NCBI GenBank assembly: GCA_034440575.1
Contig: JAOTOL010001452.1
Coordinates: forward strand, 248,001-312,000
Direction of reading: 5' to 3'
DNA from: Imbricaverruca yamaguchii
Lineage: Eukaryota; Arthropoda; Thecostraca; Neoverrucidae
DNA length: 64,000 nucleotides
The translations under genes and the position numbers were made by a program. This document shows positions 23,221-35,472 of this stretch, piece by piece (position 1 is the first letter of the stretch; every line of letters starts with the position of its first letter). The notes below the pieces were generated by a model. It searched no databases, was not told the origin of the DNA, and was given only the letters and a program-made list of their open reading frames with translations.

Positions 23221-23691
23221 TCGCGATGTGCTGAAGCGTCACCGCAGATTGAGGCGCCTGAGAATACGCCTCGCTGCACGCATTACTTTACGTCTGATCC
23301 GCACCTTGGAAATTGTTATCTTATATGAGTCGAGCTGTTTTTTGTTGTTGCTATTGTTGTTTTCCTTCTTGATAGATCATCTCAGGTTTTACTACTTAGT
23401 GTGTAGCGCTATGACGATTAGATAGACAGCGAGTGGTGCTCATGGAGCACCACAAGATGTCCGCCTAATTGTCATTGGTAGTTGTCCATTGGCATTTTAT
23501 CCATAGTTGCGTTTGCTTTCGGTTGTCTCCACCTTATTTCACTTTCTCTTCGTTCCTGCCACTGCATGGTGCTTCTTTCGAGCTTTGTCGTGTGTGAAGC
23601 GTCGTCGTTGCCTGTTCTGCCACACCAATCGTTGCCTGTGTTGCCACCAGTGTAGCTTCCGATCGCAATGCGAACACGATCCGTCTTGCAG
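23221..23691. other. Presumed intron upstream of the first visible exon
   Basis: There is no coding block here; it ends in CGATCCGTCTTGCAG, a usable 3' splice site. Confidence 0.4.
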
Positions 23692-23814
23692 GCGTACGTG
23701 CCCGAGAGCAACCAGTGTCGTCAGCTGATGACGTCACTTTCCGAAGAGGATCTGCAATTTTTCCACGACTCTGCTAAGGGCGAGGTGCTGCGATACGACA
23801 AGGACCGACCGCAG
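23692..23814 (+). CDS. Internal exon of a single-pass membrane protein gene (first visible exon)
   Basis: This 123-nt block is open and bounded by CGTCTTGCAG at its 5' side and CCGCAG|GTAAGT at its 3' side, a consensus donor. It is read in phase 0 at both ends and encodes 41 residues, starting AYVPESNQCRQL and ending RYDKDRPQ. The middle is acidic and helix-prone (SLSEEDLQFFHDSAKGEV), with one Cys. The phase joins directly to the exon at 34194. I do not recognise the family. Exons further 5', including any signal peptide, were not found and may lie upstream of the window. An alternative is a chance open frame, but the matched splice sites and composition argue against it. Confidence 0.6.
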
Positions 23815-24845
23815 GTAAGTCTGGGTGACGTCACAAATGCTGACGGCATACTCGGCTGCGTTAATTAGTGTCAAGCTTCGGGAGTTTAAGAAAGCGAATT
23901 GATAGTTAAATATGTGGTGAGCAACGCACGAATTAGCACTGCAGGTGACGGGTATACCATTGAGAAACATGCCACGTGCAACGTTTGTATGACTTATTTT
24001 TAGCTACAAAAAGTATCACAGTTGACAAAACCCCGGTTGGATAAATATACTGTTTTTCTGACTCATTTTCGAATTCACTTCCAGTATCATGAGCATCAGG
24101 TTAATTTCCATTCTTACTCCGAAATTGAGGTGTATCGGGCGCTGCATTGCACCTGAAGACAAACCAGCACCATGCTGTGCTGCAGATCATGCCCGATGTC
24201 AATAATATCATGTCGGCAATGACGCATAACTGATAACTTGGTGTCCGGTGATTCCTCTGGCATTCCAGGAGTAGGCAAGCTGCGGCTATTGTACACCTAA
24301 CCATACACAGATTCATACATTCGTTCAGAAATGTTTCCACTTTTCGTGCGTAATTCTCTCCTGTGGTACGTAAATATTCCGGTGTGTAGTGTATAGAGAC
24401 TTTTGGATTATGAAAGGACCGCCACATGATGGAATCCTGAATTGATATAATGCTTTTGCGAGTGTCGAATATTATTAACTTTTCAAATGCGAACAGATGT
24501 TCTGCTTGATAATACATACGCATCACGCTTTGTGCAACAGACATTTGAAAACGAACTGCGTTTGTACCTGCATAAATATTTGCGAATGGGAAAATAAACC
24601 ATTTGTGGTACATACAAGTTCATTTCGGCATCATTGTATTCCATTAGAACATCACGTTGGCAAGCATAAGTCATTCCTAGCCTGATTTTGTTGGCTTAAG
24701 TTTGTAGTGCACACAGAGTGCTGGATGATTTCATTAATCTTCCGCTACTCTATCTTTATCGTTCACTAATGTTCACTAATCATTCACTAATGTTAACCAA
24801 TCGTTCACTACTCTACCCCGATGGGCATAATTTGCCCTTCATCAA
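23815..24845. other. Intron of the membrane protein gene (part)
   Basis: AT-rich; the minus frame at 24101-24613 (170 codons) has no recognised motif or splice site and its composition is like the surrounding DNA. GTTCACTAATC-type short repeats occur at 24760-24815. Confidence 0.4.
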
Positions 24846-25170
24846 TTATATTGCCATACCAAGTAATCGTGAATGAAATTCGATGAAAGTTGTACCCATG
24901 CTATGCGGGCCAGATCCGTCGGTCACAATGCACACCTGGACACCAATCAGTGCGAGAAAGAAGCTAGCGAGAATTTCGGCCTGCGTGAATGCCATCATCA
25001 TCCGACAGACGCATTTTTCCCGCTCGGCCACCGCATCCACCTGTACATCGTGCTGGCGCAACTCGCCTAAGCGCATCGTTTCTCGCCGCATTTTGTCCAA
25101 GAGTGATGAGTTGTCTCGGAGCAGCGAGGAAGCCGTCAACCCCGCCAGCAAGGCGGGCCATGCAGCTACG
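24846..25170 (-). CDS. Possible exon on the minus strand, function unknown
   Basis: On the minus strand, TTTGCTATTTTTGACAG is an excellent 3' splice site just before 25170. About 108 codons follow without a stop until 24846. The first part (SSLLRDNSSLLDKMRRETMR) is amphipathic and the latter part has a hydrophobic run (EILASFFLALIGVQVCIV). The plus strand over the same bases is also open, which weakens the case. A donor could lie at CCAG|GTGTGC (near 24939), leaving the end noncoding. It lies within an intron of the plus-strand gene. Family not recognised; it could be chance. Confidence 0.3.
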
Positions 25171-25559
25171 CTGTCAAAAATAGCAAACACAGCAAACACA
25201 GGACTTCACAGGGAAAAGGAAGTGAAATCGTCTCGAGCGAGCAAGCTGCCCCGTTGTCACACGGGCCGGGATTATTGCGGGCCTGCAGCGCACGGGACTT
25301 TTGTGGGTTTGAGGGACGACAGGCAGGGCTGCGAGCCTGTCTCTCCGTCCGGGGCGAATGACCCTCGGGCGGCCTGGCAGACGCTGCGGATCAGCCTGCA
25401 GCTCAGCCTGCTGCCTGCGACGCCGTGCGCACGCGACTTGAGGCCGCCGCTGCGGAGCCGCTGACCGGCCTCGGCTCCGTTCACGGCCGTGTGTGTGTGG
25501 GTGTCACGCAACGTCTGAGGGACGGGCCGAGCTGGGACGGCCGGCGGCCGCGCCGTAAT
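25171..25559. other. GC-rich patch, no gene called
   Basis: CpG-rich, Arg/Pro/Ala-rich in all open frames. It could be a regulatory CpG-rich patch or an upstream exon of the minus-strand candidate, but nothing decides this. Confidence 0.3.
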
Positions 25560-26200
25560 ACTAAGACACTTCATTGACCTAGTTCAGGTCAAGGAGGACA
25601 ACCTTTATCAATGCTTCAGGATCGATAACGCATCTAAATATAAATATATTGAAATTAAACCTAGCACGTGAGCACAACTAGGCTGTGCTTACGAATCGTA
25701 TATCTCAGATTTATCATAGAGGTGAGGTCAGTGACCTGAAATTACAGCATTTTGGAGGAATTTCCTTTTTTGCAGTATACATGTCCTTCTAATCGGATTT
25801 TCCCTTGGTATGCATGCAAGGATATGGAGGACAAGTAGCTTCCCCAGCTTGATTAACCTTCACCAAGTGACCAGTGGCCAGGTCAAGATGATGTGCGCTA
25901 AGTGGGAAAAGTATGTATAGACACTCTTTTTATGGTTTATTTCGATATCACATGTGAAAAAGACTATCAAACTTGCATTGCATGACCTAAATTACTCAAT
26001 GCAGCTCAATTATGGATCATAGTTAAGGTCAATGTTATCTTAGGGCATTGCCCTATAACAATTTTTAGATGCTTGTATTTCTACATGGCTCATACACGTG
26101 AAAATATATTGAACTGAACAGTTTGGCAACGCTTACAATGCGTATGCATTTGCTTTTGTGTTTCAGGTCAAGCCAATGACCTATGGTCATCACCAATTTT
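25560..26200 (+). repeat. Diverged tandem copies with AGGTCA motifs
   Basis: The stretch ATATATTGAAATTAA...GTGCTTACGAATCGTATAT...GAGGTCAGTGACCT (25640-25735) is echoed by ATATATTGAACTGAA...CGCTTACAATGCGTATGCAT...CAGGTCAAGCCAATGACCT (26105-26180). AGGTCA or TGACCT recurs at 25577, 25724, 25880, 26030 and 26164. It looks like an old duplication of a transposon-like unit. Confidence 0.45.
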
Positions 26201-27440
26201 GGCTCTTGATGTGCCACTGCAACTATTTGTGTGGTATTCGCTGTGTAATGAGCTCTGAAGTGGTGTGAGCTTTGAACCTGTGATTACCAGAAATGGTAAT
26301 AACATTACTTCCTCCTCTCGAGACAGGTTGTGTGTATCTAACCGAAGATACGACGCAACTTGAGTTGATTTCAAGTGTCACCTAAGTTGAGGATTCATTC
26401 ATTCGTGTGGCCACTACCATGTTGAGCAAGTATGCAAGTAGTTATATTTTGTTTGCATCAGACCTACTTACAAACATCCTCCACAGGATTCGGTGGTGGC
26501 AAAAACCACCTTTCATGTTCTTTTATTTCCCAGACTTGTTTTAAAAATTCAAAGTCTCCAATACAGTATCGCGCCACTACTTACACAAGGAGTGAAGCTT
26601 GTATGTCGATTGACCATCCGAACCCAATTTTTTCGACGGGTTTGCTTCAGCAGGTTGCTTATTTTTCCTGTGTGGATGCGATTCTGACGTCCTAAGTCAT
26701 GTTCTAGTGGCTTGAGGCGATTTTGACGGCGTTCGGAACAGTAATAGAAAGGCATGCTGCCATTCCTTTTCGCTAGTTTTTCTAATATATTAACACTCGT
26801 CGGGCAGGGGGAGGGAGTGGGCCTGAGAGAGGGATTTCTCTCGGGTCCACACGATACAGGCCCCTCGAGTTTTCCCCTCAAGTTTTCCCGTGATAGCGGC
26901 AGAATGAGTAGACGCAGAGACACCGAATTTTGAGTAGCTTATTATATATCGGCATCGTGCAACATGTAAAGATGTCAGGTTCAAATAATCAAATTTTATT
27001 GACGTGGAATTTCATCAAATAATATAAGTAACAATAATAATGACAGCATAGGTAATTAAATAATATCAAGACGAATACACTCATCCTGAAATACTCTTTA
27101 AGGATACGGTTACTGACCTGAGTTCAGGTCAACTTCAATATATTTGCTAACTGTATTCAGTGAGAAAAAAAAAACCACAAATATAATTGTGGATTGCCCA
27201 CAGTTATATTTGTGGGCAATTTGTCATGCCAAGTATGATACAAGATATGACATCAGGATCCTGGATGAATGCATGCGTCAAAGACATATGACAGAAAGTC
27301 AGACCGCTTTTCATATATATCCTACACGATACATCCCACGCAGAACGTTGTTGTTCCTCGCAGGAGTGGGAAAAAGTGACCTGAGGTCTCTTGTTGTTCG
27401 ACAAATTACATTTTTATCCGATGTATGCATATAAATAAAT
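26201..27440. other. Intron DNA with a MITE-like end
   Basis: TTAACACTCGTCGGGCAGGG near 26790 resembles the TTAACACG-type ends of family A, but no partner end was found. GACCTGAGTTCAGGTCA near 27116 is an inverted AGGTCA pair. No coding block is supported. Confidence 0.35.
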
Positions 27441-27441
27441 A

Positions 27442-27510
<69 letters not shown>

Positions 27511-27612
27511 ATGTGTATGTGTATATATATATATGTATATATGTGTATATATGTTTATATATGTATATATAAATAGTAATATAATACATATTATCTATAT
27601 ATATATATTGCA
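27441..27612. repeat. (TA)n / TATG microsatellite
   Basis: Long AT run with GTATATATG interruptions. Confidence 0.98.
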
Positions 27613-29130
27613 TATACATGTGTATGCTTTTCCAAACCGCTTCAGAATCGAATATTTTATTTTCTCAAATTACATATCCACAAAACTTCCCATGTCGCTT
27701 TCTAAAATTTCAGGTTTTCATCGCGCTGAAATGTTTTTGAGTAGATGTGCCAATGCCATTCTCGACTTATCCCTCTGCATCGGTGAGCTGAAACTGTAGA
27801 TTCCTGTGCCAAAGCTAACATTTTCCTGTAGAGCATGAATCTGCAGTGTTGCGTAGAGTACTACCATCAACAGGGCTTCAGTGGTGTTGATAGGGCTGAT
27901 GTTATTTCTCAAATAATATGGAAATGGTTGCAGACAAGTTATCCCGCAGTGTCTATTTTGCAATGCTACCTTCTTATCGAAATAGATGAGTCATTAGCAT
28001 TACTTCTCAAAACGATTCACTACTCCTTTCCAGATGATCATACCCTATCGTATGATATATATTCATGCTATTACAATTATATAAATTATTTGTCTCTATC
28101 CGGCGCGGAATATCTCGTCGATCAATAAAGTAAAATTCGTTGAATATTAATCGCATCGTCTGTCCCGTCCATTAATGCAGGCGACAGTACTGTCTGATGT
28201 ATGCTCCTGATAATGCACATAGTCACAGACTTGACCCGTGGACTTCAGCATTCTGGTGGAGCGACATGGTACGACATGATGTATTGACATATTTGGCACA
28301 CAAGTATGTTGCACCACGGCGTACTATTAGATCGTCGCAGACGCCACGACCAGCAGACTGCCATTTTCCGCCAGGCGAACGAGACAATTTGACAGTACGA
28401 GTAAATGTGACAGCCAGGAATAAATTTTCCCGTCGACTTCGCAAACCGCTAACATCCGGGAAAATGGTCCACGACCATTTACACTGGCAAATGCACTTTG
28501 GCAACCGATGTATGACCGCGTAGCAGTAAGTTGATGTTGGTCAGTGGCATACTATTTCTAGTTCAAATATTAAAAATGGAACAACCATAAACTACCAAAT
28601 TTCGCATTTCGAACACTTCAGTTCCTAAGAAAATACTTCATATGAATCACTCTAAAATAAACGTGTTGCTTCCAGGTTGATTTCAACTTCTGAGAACATG
28701 TCCAATCTGTGTTCAACGGATCAGTCTTGGAATCATGGTCGGCATGTTCGATCTCTGGATCTATGAACGCCTGTCTTGTCATTATCGCACATAAACCCAC
28801 GCCAACTTGTGTAATGAGCCTCACCGTCCAGCACCAATCACTAATAATTGAAATCGGAAATTACTACATTAGCATCAAGCCATCCATCTATCAACTGTAT
28901 CTGCTCCTGTAAAAAAACGTACATGGTGTCTGCCACGGTTGCCACCTGGTTTGATGCTCCCATCAAGTGCGGCTACAGAGTTGTTCAAGCTGGACTGGAA
29001 ATTGGTATTTATCGTAACTTGTAACACCTGAGATGGGATTTACTTCGCATGAAATGTGCAGGTAATAGTCTGAAGTACTTCAATCGCCACACTTCTAGCG
29101 AGTGTATGTGACGAACTAGTCAACCCGCCT
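27613..29130. other. Intron DNA, nothing recognised
   Basis: Open frames near 28197-28523 on both strands overlap each other and show no domain. No repeat pattern is evident. Confidence 0.4.
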
Positions 29131-29575
29131 CCCCCTCCTGGGGCCAACCCGCCTCCCCCTCCTGGGGCCAACCCGCCTCCCCCTCCTGGGGTCGCTGCCA
29201 CCAGGCTGTCCCCAGAAGGGCAGAGTGTGCCCCGCCTCCCCCTGCCACCAGGCTGTCCCCAGGAGGGCAGAGTGTGCCCCGCCTTCCCCTGCCACCAGGC
29301 TGTCCCCAGGAGGGCAGAGTGTGCCCCGCCTCCCCCTCCTGGGGTCGCTGCCACCAGGCTGTCCCCAGGAGGGCAGAGTGTGCCCCGCCTCCCCTGCCAC
29401 CAGGCTGTCCCCAGGAGGGCAGAGTGTGCCCCCCTCTCCCCGGCGCCGGGGGCGGGGCCGCCCCCCTGCCACCAGGCTGTCCCCAGGAGGGCAGAGTGTG
29501 CCCCGCCTTCCCCCTGCCACCAGGCTGTCCCCAGGAGGGCAGAGTGTGCCCCGCCTCCCCCTGCCACCAGGCTGC
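29131..29575 (+). repeat. ~47-bp minisatellite, about 8 copies
   Basis: The unit includes TGCCACCAGGCTGTCCCCAG followed by GAGGGCAGAGTGTGCCCCGC and a CTCCCC spacer. Some units insert TCCTGGGGTCGC. The left end (29131-29190) is three copies of a sub-unit around CCCGCCTCCCCCTCCTGGGG. Frames over 100 codons on both strands arise from it and are not genes. Confidence 0.95.
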
Positions 29576-29921
29576 CAGTCTGATCACACGCGTCCCCGAG
29601 ACTAGCCATAGGCAGACACACAAAACCAGGCAGACTCGCACATTGCACCGGCAGTAATATACAGAGGATAAGAAATGCTGTGACTTGTCGTTCGCGAAAG
29701 GCCAGGGAGTAATTGCATTGCTAATACCGATGTTCCCAGCAGGTGAGATATGTCGTCGCCATTTCAGAAGAGAATGGGTGGTTTCGATACTTTCCTTCAA
29801 ACACCAATTTGTATTCCTTGTATTGTTACCAAGAGACACTCACCATCAAATGTCAAAAACGCTAAAAAGGGGAGTGGGACAGGAGGCTACTGAAACATTA
29901 AGAAACACACGCATACAATAC

Positions 29922-30135
29922 TCAAACATTCTCATGTACAGCTCTTCTCAGCGCCTCCTTCAGCTTAAACTTAAAAGCCCGTCGCATATTCTCTGCCCTA
30001 ACTTCCTCGGGGAGACTGTTCCAAAGAACTGCAGCACGGTACATGAGAGAGCGTTGCGCAAAAGAAGTTTTCAGGCGTGGGCGCTCTACTGAAAACGGCT
30101 CTACTGAAAAATTTCCATGTGCACAGAACAAAATC
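29922..30135 (-). mobile_element. Non-LTR retrotransposon ORF2 C-terminal remnant (minus)
   Basis: On the minus strand the end of a frame reads RLKTSFAQRSLMYRAAVLWN, then SLPEEVRAENMRRAFKFKLK, then a stop at 29922. This is the typical tail of Jockey/CR1-type ORF2 proteins, which carry R-T-N-L/F...R-S-F-x-Y-R/x...WNSLP...F-K-x-x-L-K after the reverse transcriptase domain. Only the tail remains, so it is a 5'-truncated copy. The frame extends upstream to 30248 but loses similarity after about 30135. It lies in an intron of the plus-strand gene, antisense to it. Confidence 0.8.
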
Positions 30136-32349
30136 CAGCTAAAATCTTTTCCCCGCTCCCGTCCCCATCGAAACTCCTGGTCGCCGCTTTGCCACCGGGT
30201 GGAGCAATTCCCACCTGCCGTTCCTGGATAAAACCAACTTTGTTGCATGAATTAGGGGAGTGGGGGCGGGGGGAGGGGCAAATTGTCGGCAGCGCCAGCG
30301 ACCACGCCACCGAAATACAAATTTCGCAATGTGGCCATCGTGGTTCCTGTCGACTCGTCGGACCCGGAGTTGGCAATGCTTCAGTGCCGCGCCCTGATGC
30401 CGAGCTAGAGAGAGCCGGTGCCGTTCTTGTGTGCGGCCGTTCCAAAAGTCGTTGCTTTTTAGCGCTTGTCGAAGTTGACAGATCCTCCGTTTGGTGATCC
30501 TGGTTTTTCGTTCGTTTTTTTTTTGGGAGCGTTGTGTTTCTAAACGCGGCCTAGCTATGGTGCACTCATGGTGATACTGATGCGCTATATTTACTGATTG
30601 GACTCCAGTTCTGTTCGACGTTCGTCAACCACTGATGATTCCGTTCGGATTGCTGTGATCGCCCACACGTTCGTGTTCAAGTCGGGGGACGATTCGACGC
30701 TGAACCTTCAGACATACAATGAACGAATGAAATAGATGAAACGTCTCATCAAAGCAAATGAGTTCCGACTAATACTACACGGGCCGGTAGCGCCTCAGCG
30801 TGCGTGGTACTCATGTCAGTTAATGATGGCATCCATCCACTTTGGCCATCGCGTGAGCGTATCTTATCGCAATCTTACGCTCCGCTAAAGCGAATGTGTT
30901 GACACGAATCCGGACACTGTGACTAAATATACTGCTCTGTCGGACCACTTTGACACATTACGCATGCTGCCCCCGGAAAATGTGGGCGGTGGCGCGCGCG
31001 TTTCTACACACCTCAGTTCAGCAGCACATTGTAATGTGTGCTGTATATGCCTAGCTCGGCTCTCTGGGAATACTTCAGACGATTCCTAAAACACAAATGT
31101 CATGCGCCTTAGCTCGATATATGCATAACATGACAGAGAGGGGCAAATGGAACAGTGACACTTGTGCTCTTGTACGGTGATGATAATTGTAACTTGATCT
31201 AAGCTACCACTAAGTGCAAAATGGTTGTCACAATAATTATAGAACGCAAGTGATCACGTCAGATTGCCCAGACGCAGTATGTATCTGCTGACATTTTCAC
31301 TGGTAGGTGAAGGCTGATATGTCGACACCGGAGGATAGGACATTGCTCCTCTACGTGACGGATCCTAGGCGACCAACTTGGTCACATCTGCGGCAGTGGC
31401 GATGATCTGAACCCCGTCCACGTGCAAGTTGTGCACAGTCACTGTCGTTAGACCAACGCCTAAGCACTTGGTGCACTGTTACAGACACATGCGGACAAGA
31501 CGATAACATTTCTGACACATTCAACTTCCTACGCATGTTATATATCGGTGTAAAAAATCCACATGCATCAATATTCCTCCAGTATTTGTGCGGATTGGAA
31601 CATGGTTAACAATGAAATACTGAAGATACATGCAATGCGTTTGAAGCTGTTTTGCCCGAGAGTTTTATCATGTGACGTTGATTAACAGATGAGCACAGTG
31701 GTCGTGATCTATGATGATATGAAAACTGCAATACGTGACTTAATATTTTGCAGCTACCAGTGAAAACATGTGCAAATGCTAAGGACATTGCTACCGGGAG
31801 TAGCTACAGCGTATTCGCACCACATTTATGAGGTATAAAGCAATTGCTTACTGATGGTAGATGTCATTTCCCACTCTGAACTAGCTGCCACTCACATCAT
31901 TCAAATGACGCACTCGATTTCCATTAACTTGTCGTGCTCATTTGAGAGCCTGCGATTGCGCTAGCTTCAGCATATTGAACGGAAGGGTTGACCTACAACA
32001 CAGCTAGCCAACGCGCTATCCGGCCAACGCGCCGGCTCGCGCTGTGGTCTGGCTGTTTGTCTTGCAGCCGCCCTAGTCAGAACGCCGTGCTGGACCCTCT
32101 CACCGCCGTACATGGCTGCTCACTGTGATTTGCTCAGTGACCAATCTACCACAACGACCAACAAGTGGACGGGTGTTATTTTGTTCTGTTGGGATGGAGA
32201 ACCGGCGCGGACTGCGCAATGCCTTCACTGGCGGCAAGTGGCACAGTGCCGGCTGTGGCGAGGAAGCCCAATTTCGTGCACCCTGTCCATCCTCAACTCC
32301 TGTCCAACCCGTCGCCAGTTATACACGATGGAATGGGCAGTTGGGTAAT
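30136..32349. other. Intron DNA, nothing recognised
   Basis: Partly GC-rich near 30250-30450, otherwise AT-rich. No coding exon with matched splice sites was found. Confidence 0.4.
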
Positions 32350-32615
32350 TGACTCCCAGCTAAGGAGAGTGATGACCAAGCTGCTGCAGGCGGTATAATT
32401 AAGATTGTCTCCTTTGCGCGAGGTGGTTTCCTTTTTTGACGGCACTAAAGAGTGTGATGGCCTATCTACTGCATGCGTACAATTTAGGATGTCTTCTTTG
32501 CGTGAAAAGGTTCCTCTCCTGAAGGCGCTAAGGAGTGGGATGACCAAGCTATTGCTGGCGGCATCACTTGGTTGTCTCCATTACGTGAAAATATTTCCTC
32601 TCCTGAGTTTATGTC
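32350..32615 (+). repeat. ~87-bp tandem repeat, 3 diverged copies
   Basis: Each unit has TAAGGAGTG-GATGACCAAGCT, then a GCGGYATMA block, then TTGTCTCC-TT-CGTGA-A followed by TTTCCTYTCCTGA. The middle unit is the most diverged. Confidence 0.75.
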
Positions 32616-33462
32616 TCGCTCTCTTTCTCCCTCTCTTTCTCTCTCTCCTTCTTTTGCGCACTCTTCCGCTCTTGCACCCTTCGCAGCTAAAGTTATCCTT
32701 GGCCGAAGCTGCACAGAAAAGCAAACCGGAACCACGTCACGTTTTTCGTTTGCACATGTGCGATGAGATTTCCTCGGAACGGTACTTCCAGCAACAGAAA
32801 TTAAACTAGTTCCAGTGATAGACGAGTGTCAAGCAATAACTCATCAAGCAATGAGTCAATTCATAGTAGGCATCGCGGAAAACTGAAAGCCCTTTAACAG
32901 TGCTGGCGAGACTCTCATTAGAGCTGACTTCGCGAGAGTGAGCGTGATGATGTCCTAGCGAGGATTTTCCAATTATTCTCTTCCACGTTCGGTACATCAT
33001 CGAATGCAGTAGACGAAGTTTGTTGGCTTCAGCTGGAATGAATTCCCAATGCCTAAGATGAACTAGCTTCCGTCCAGCCACCAGCACCTGCTTCAACTTC
33101 GCTCTCCGGACAGCATGGGGAGCGCACAGGGCTGGGCCGACAGGAGCGGGCGATTCGATGTGGCCAGACACAAGGTGATGCGGACCAAAGGTAACGTAGA
33201 CCACAGGTGACGCCAGACATCGGAAATTGAGCCACATTCTCCATCTGCAATGGGAACGTGTGTTGATACAGAGACGTCCTGGCAGCGTGCTTTAATGTCC
33301 AGGTATCTCGTAGCACAGAGTGTGACGGGACTCGCAGCACTGTTCGGTGGTGTGCTCTGCGCTACACAGAGAGCATCACCGACAAAACGGACGGCTTCAG
33401 CAGAAAAATACACACATTGCCTGCCTTGCACTTCTTTCAAGGTCTGTCGCACGGTGGAATCA
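32616..33462. other. Intron DNA
   Basis: CT-rich tract at 32612-32680 (TCTCTTTCTCCCTCTC type). Overlapping minus frames at 33053-33500 show no motif. No gene called. Confidence 0.4.
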
Positions 33463-33536
33463 AAGGGATGAGTAGTCTGGGGGTAAGTTGCCCGACTCAC
33501 AATCGAAAGGTTGTGAGTTCGAGTCTCACCTGTTGC
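33463..33536 (+). tRNA. tRNA-Val(CAC)-like sequence, likely pseudogene or SINE head
   Basis: TAGTCTGGGGGTAAG (33473-33487) stands in box A position. The loop CTCACAA (33496-33502) would give anticodon CAC at 33498-33500, flanked by CGA/TCG, then AAAGG as in metazoan tRNA-Val. The T arm GTGAG-TTCGAGT-CTCAC (33513-33529) is perfect. The two outer anticodon stem pairs and the acceptor stem do not pair well, so a functional tRNA is unlikely. It may be the pol III promoter head of a SINE whose body follows from 33537. It lies in an intron of the membrane protein gene. Confidence 0.5.
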
Positions 33537-34193
33537 TACTCCTCGCCCGCGACCAATCGGCGTGAGAGATCGGCGACGCTACAATGACTCAATGGTCGAT
33601 GTGTCGCAAAACCAATAGCCAACCAACCGGCGGCATCAGCACGTTCGCTCAGGTCTGGCACCCGATTTCCGGTACCTACACGTCTTCTCTCCTGTATAAT
33701 AGCAACTGATGTTGGCGACAATTTGTTGTCATTCAAACAACACATTGGGATATTTTTTATCTGAAGATGATTAGCTGGGATGTGTGATGACAGGTGGCAA
33801 AACGACCACATGGATTTTGGATCGGCGGACCAGATGGGCTGTGGTAGATTTTCTTCACGCAGGGCTATATCACGAAGTTCTAGAAGCATTACAGATTTCT
33901 TCTTTAAGCTCATATTCAAGCAACAAGACATAAAATGATTTTCCTTATCGATGCCAGGAGATAAAAACTCTCTAGCTTGTCGTCAGCGACAGTTCTCATC
34001 ACGTGCTGACCTATGCCTAGAGCCCCACGAGCATGCATGCTTGCTGTGTTATCACACCTTTCATTGACTGTGGTCTGGTGCAAATTAGTTGCATGCGGAG
34101 ATGATCGGGTGCATTTAGTCTGATGTTGCGTGCGATATGCAGCCACCTTTCGTTTTTAGAATGAGTCAGAGCCTGTGTCTCGTGTGCCCGCAG
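33537..34193. other. Intron DNA, possible SINE body at its start
   Basis: No second copy of this body is visible in the window, so the SINE reading is untested. It ends with GTGTGCCCGCAG, the acceptor of the next exon. Confidence 0.35.
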
Positions 34194-34246
34194 GGTAACT
34201 TTGTGACGGAACCAGAGGAAAACTATGCCCTGATGATGTGCGACAG
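34194..34246 (+). CDS. Small internal exon of the membrane protein gene
   Basis: This 53-nt block sits between GCCCGCAG and GACAG|GTGACG. It begins in phase 0, matching the end of the exon at 23692-23814, and encodes GNFVTEPEENYALMMCD plus two bases of the next codon. It supplies one Cys. The frame meets a stop just after the donor, as expected at an exon end. Its 3' phase (2) does not fit the Cys-rich exon starting at 36591, but does fit an acceptor 43 bases earlier (36548) inside a minisatellite unit. Otherwise a further small exon lies between 34247 and 36590 that I could not see. Confidence 0.55.
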
Positions 34247-34289
34247 GTGACGCAGAAATGGATGCTTTAATCTAAAACGTTGTGTTGTT

Positions 34290-34500
34290 TTTGGCACATG
34301 ATGTTTTTGGTGCAGTTGTGAGTTCTAGAGACCCGTGAATGACAAACGATGCTTTTGGGTGCAGTTGTGGGATTTAGATCATCGTTGATGCAAACGAGGA
34401 GCTTTTGCCGCAATTGTGGGATTTAGAGACCGTTTATGACACACGGTGCTCCTGGTGTAGTTGTGGGATTCAGAGACCCGTGCATGACAAACGATGAGCA
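34290..34500 (+). repeat. ~49-bp tandem repeat, 4 copies
   Basis: The units share GGTGCAGTTGTG(A/G)GTTTAGAGACC and GTGAATGACAAACGATGC with drift. Confidence 0.85.
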
Positions 34501-35159
34501 CCGAACGGTCATAAGGCCCTTGCTTTCACACACGGGCACTGAAGTGGGCATGGCATCACTTCAGTGCCCACATCCCTCGCAGTGGGACATAATATTGCAC
34601 CATTCTCCGTCCCAGGGGGCAATTTGACCCTTCCGCCCACATTAACGTTTACTCTAAGCAAAATATAGCGATGTAGTGGATGTAAACATTATCTGGCCTC
34701 GGGTCAAGTAAAGTAAGTTGATGGGGAGGAGGTCGAATTGTGACTTTGAGTTATCATACAATGTAATTCATTTTCTGGAACATATTTTCGCAGGGATCTT
34801 AAAAAACTGACATACATATTCGTAATTGTTGCGGAGTTTTGCACATCGATATAATCTGCCATGATGCCTATGAGGTTGTGTCGGGTGATAATATTTGACT
34901 GACTCCAAGAGTGTATATTTTCACTGTAAATAAGGGCATTAAATTATTATAAATCTCAGGTCTTGTTGTTCGATACATGCATTTGTTGCCAATAATTATA
35001 CAATTTGAACTTATCCTCGGATCAAGTGAGGTTATCTAGGGAGAGGATGCCGTTTTGGTTCAGTGTATAGTGCGTTATATTTGTATAGGCTATATTTATG
35101 TGGGGAGCTCGAAAAACGGACCAAAACTTTCGTGCGCACCACTTAGTACTCTCTCCCGT
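34501..35159. other. Intron DNA with a possible MITE end
   Basis: Near 34612-34645, read on minus, TTAATGTGGGCGGAAGGGTC and GCCCCCTGGGACGG resemble the TTAA + GC-rich ends of the MITE families. No partner end found. Confidence 0.3.
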
Positions 35160-35397
35160 GTTCTGTCATACTCCTATCTCCTATTTGAGGTCACACGGCA
35201 GTCAACAACATCCCAAGAATATATATAGCTGGATTGACCTACCAATACCAGATTGAGTCGTAAAACAACAAGCAACCGCTTAAGGCGGGAAAGCCAGCAA
35301 CCGATATCGAATTTGTGATGTCGATATAACATGATTTGACAGATATATGCATTATTGTCATATGATGACCTCACTTGTAAGGAAGTCTTCGGTATCC

Positions 35398-35472
<75 letters not shown>

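Noticed and set aside
28197..28523. 108-codon plus frame and overlapping 93-codon minus frame
   Set aside because: No motif, no splice-site support and no similarity to the RT fragments elsewhere.
29040..29839. Frames of over 200 codons on the minus strand
   Set aside because: Mostly the 47-bp minisatellite; the flanks have no protein-like motif.
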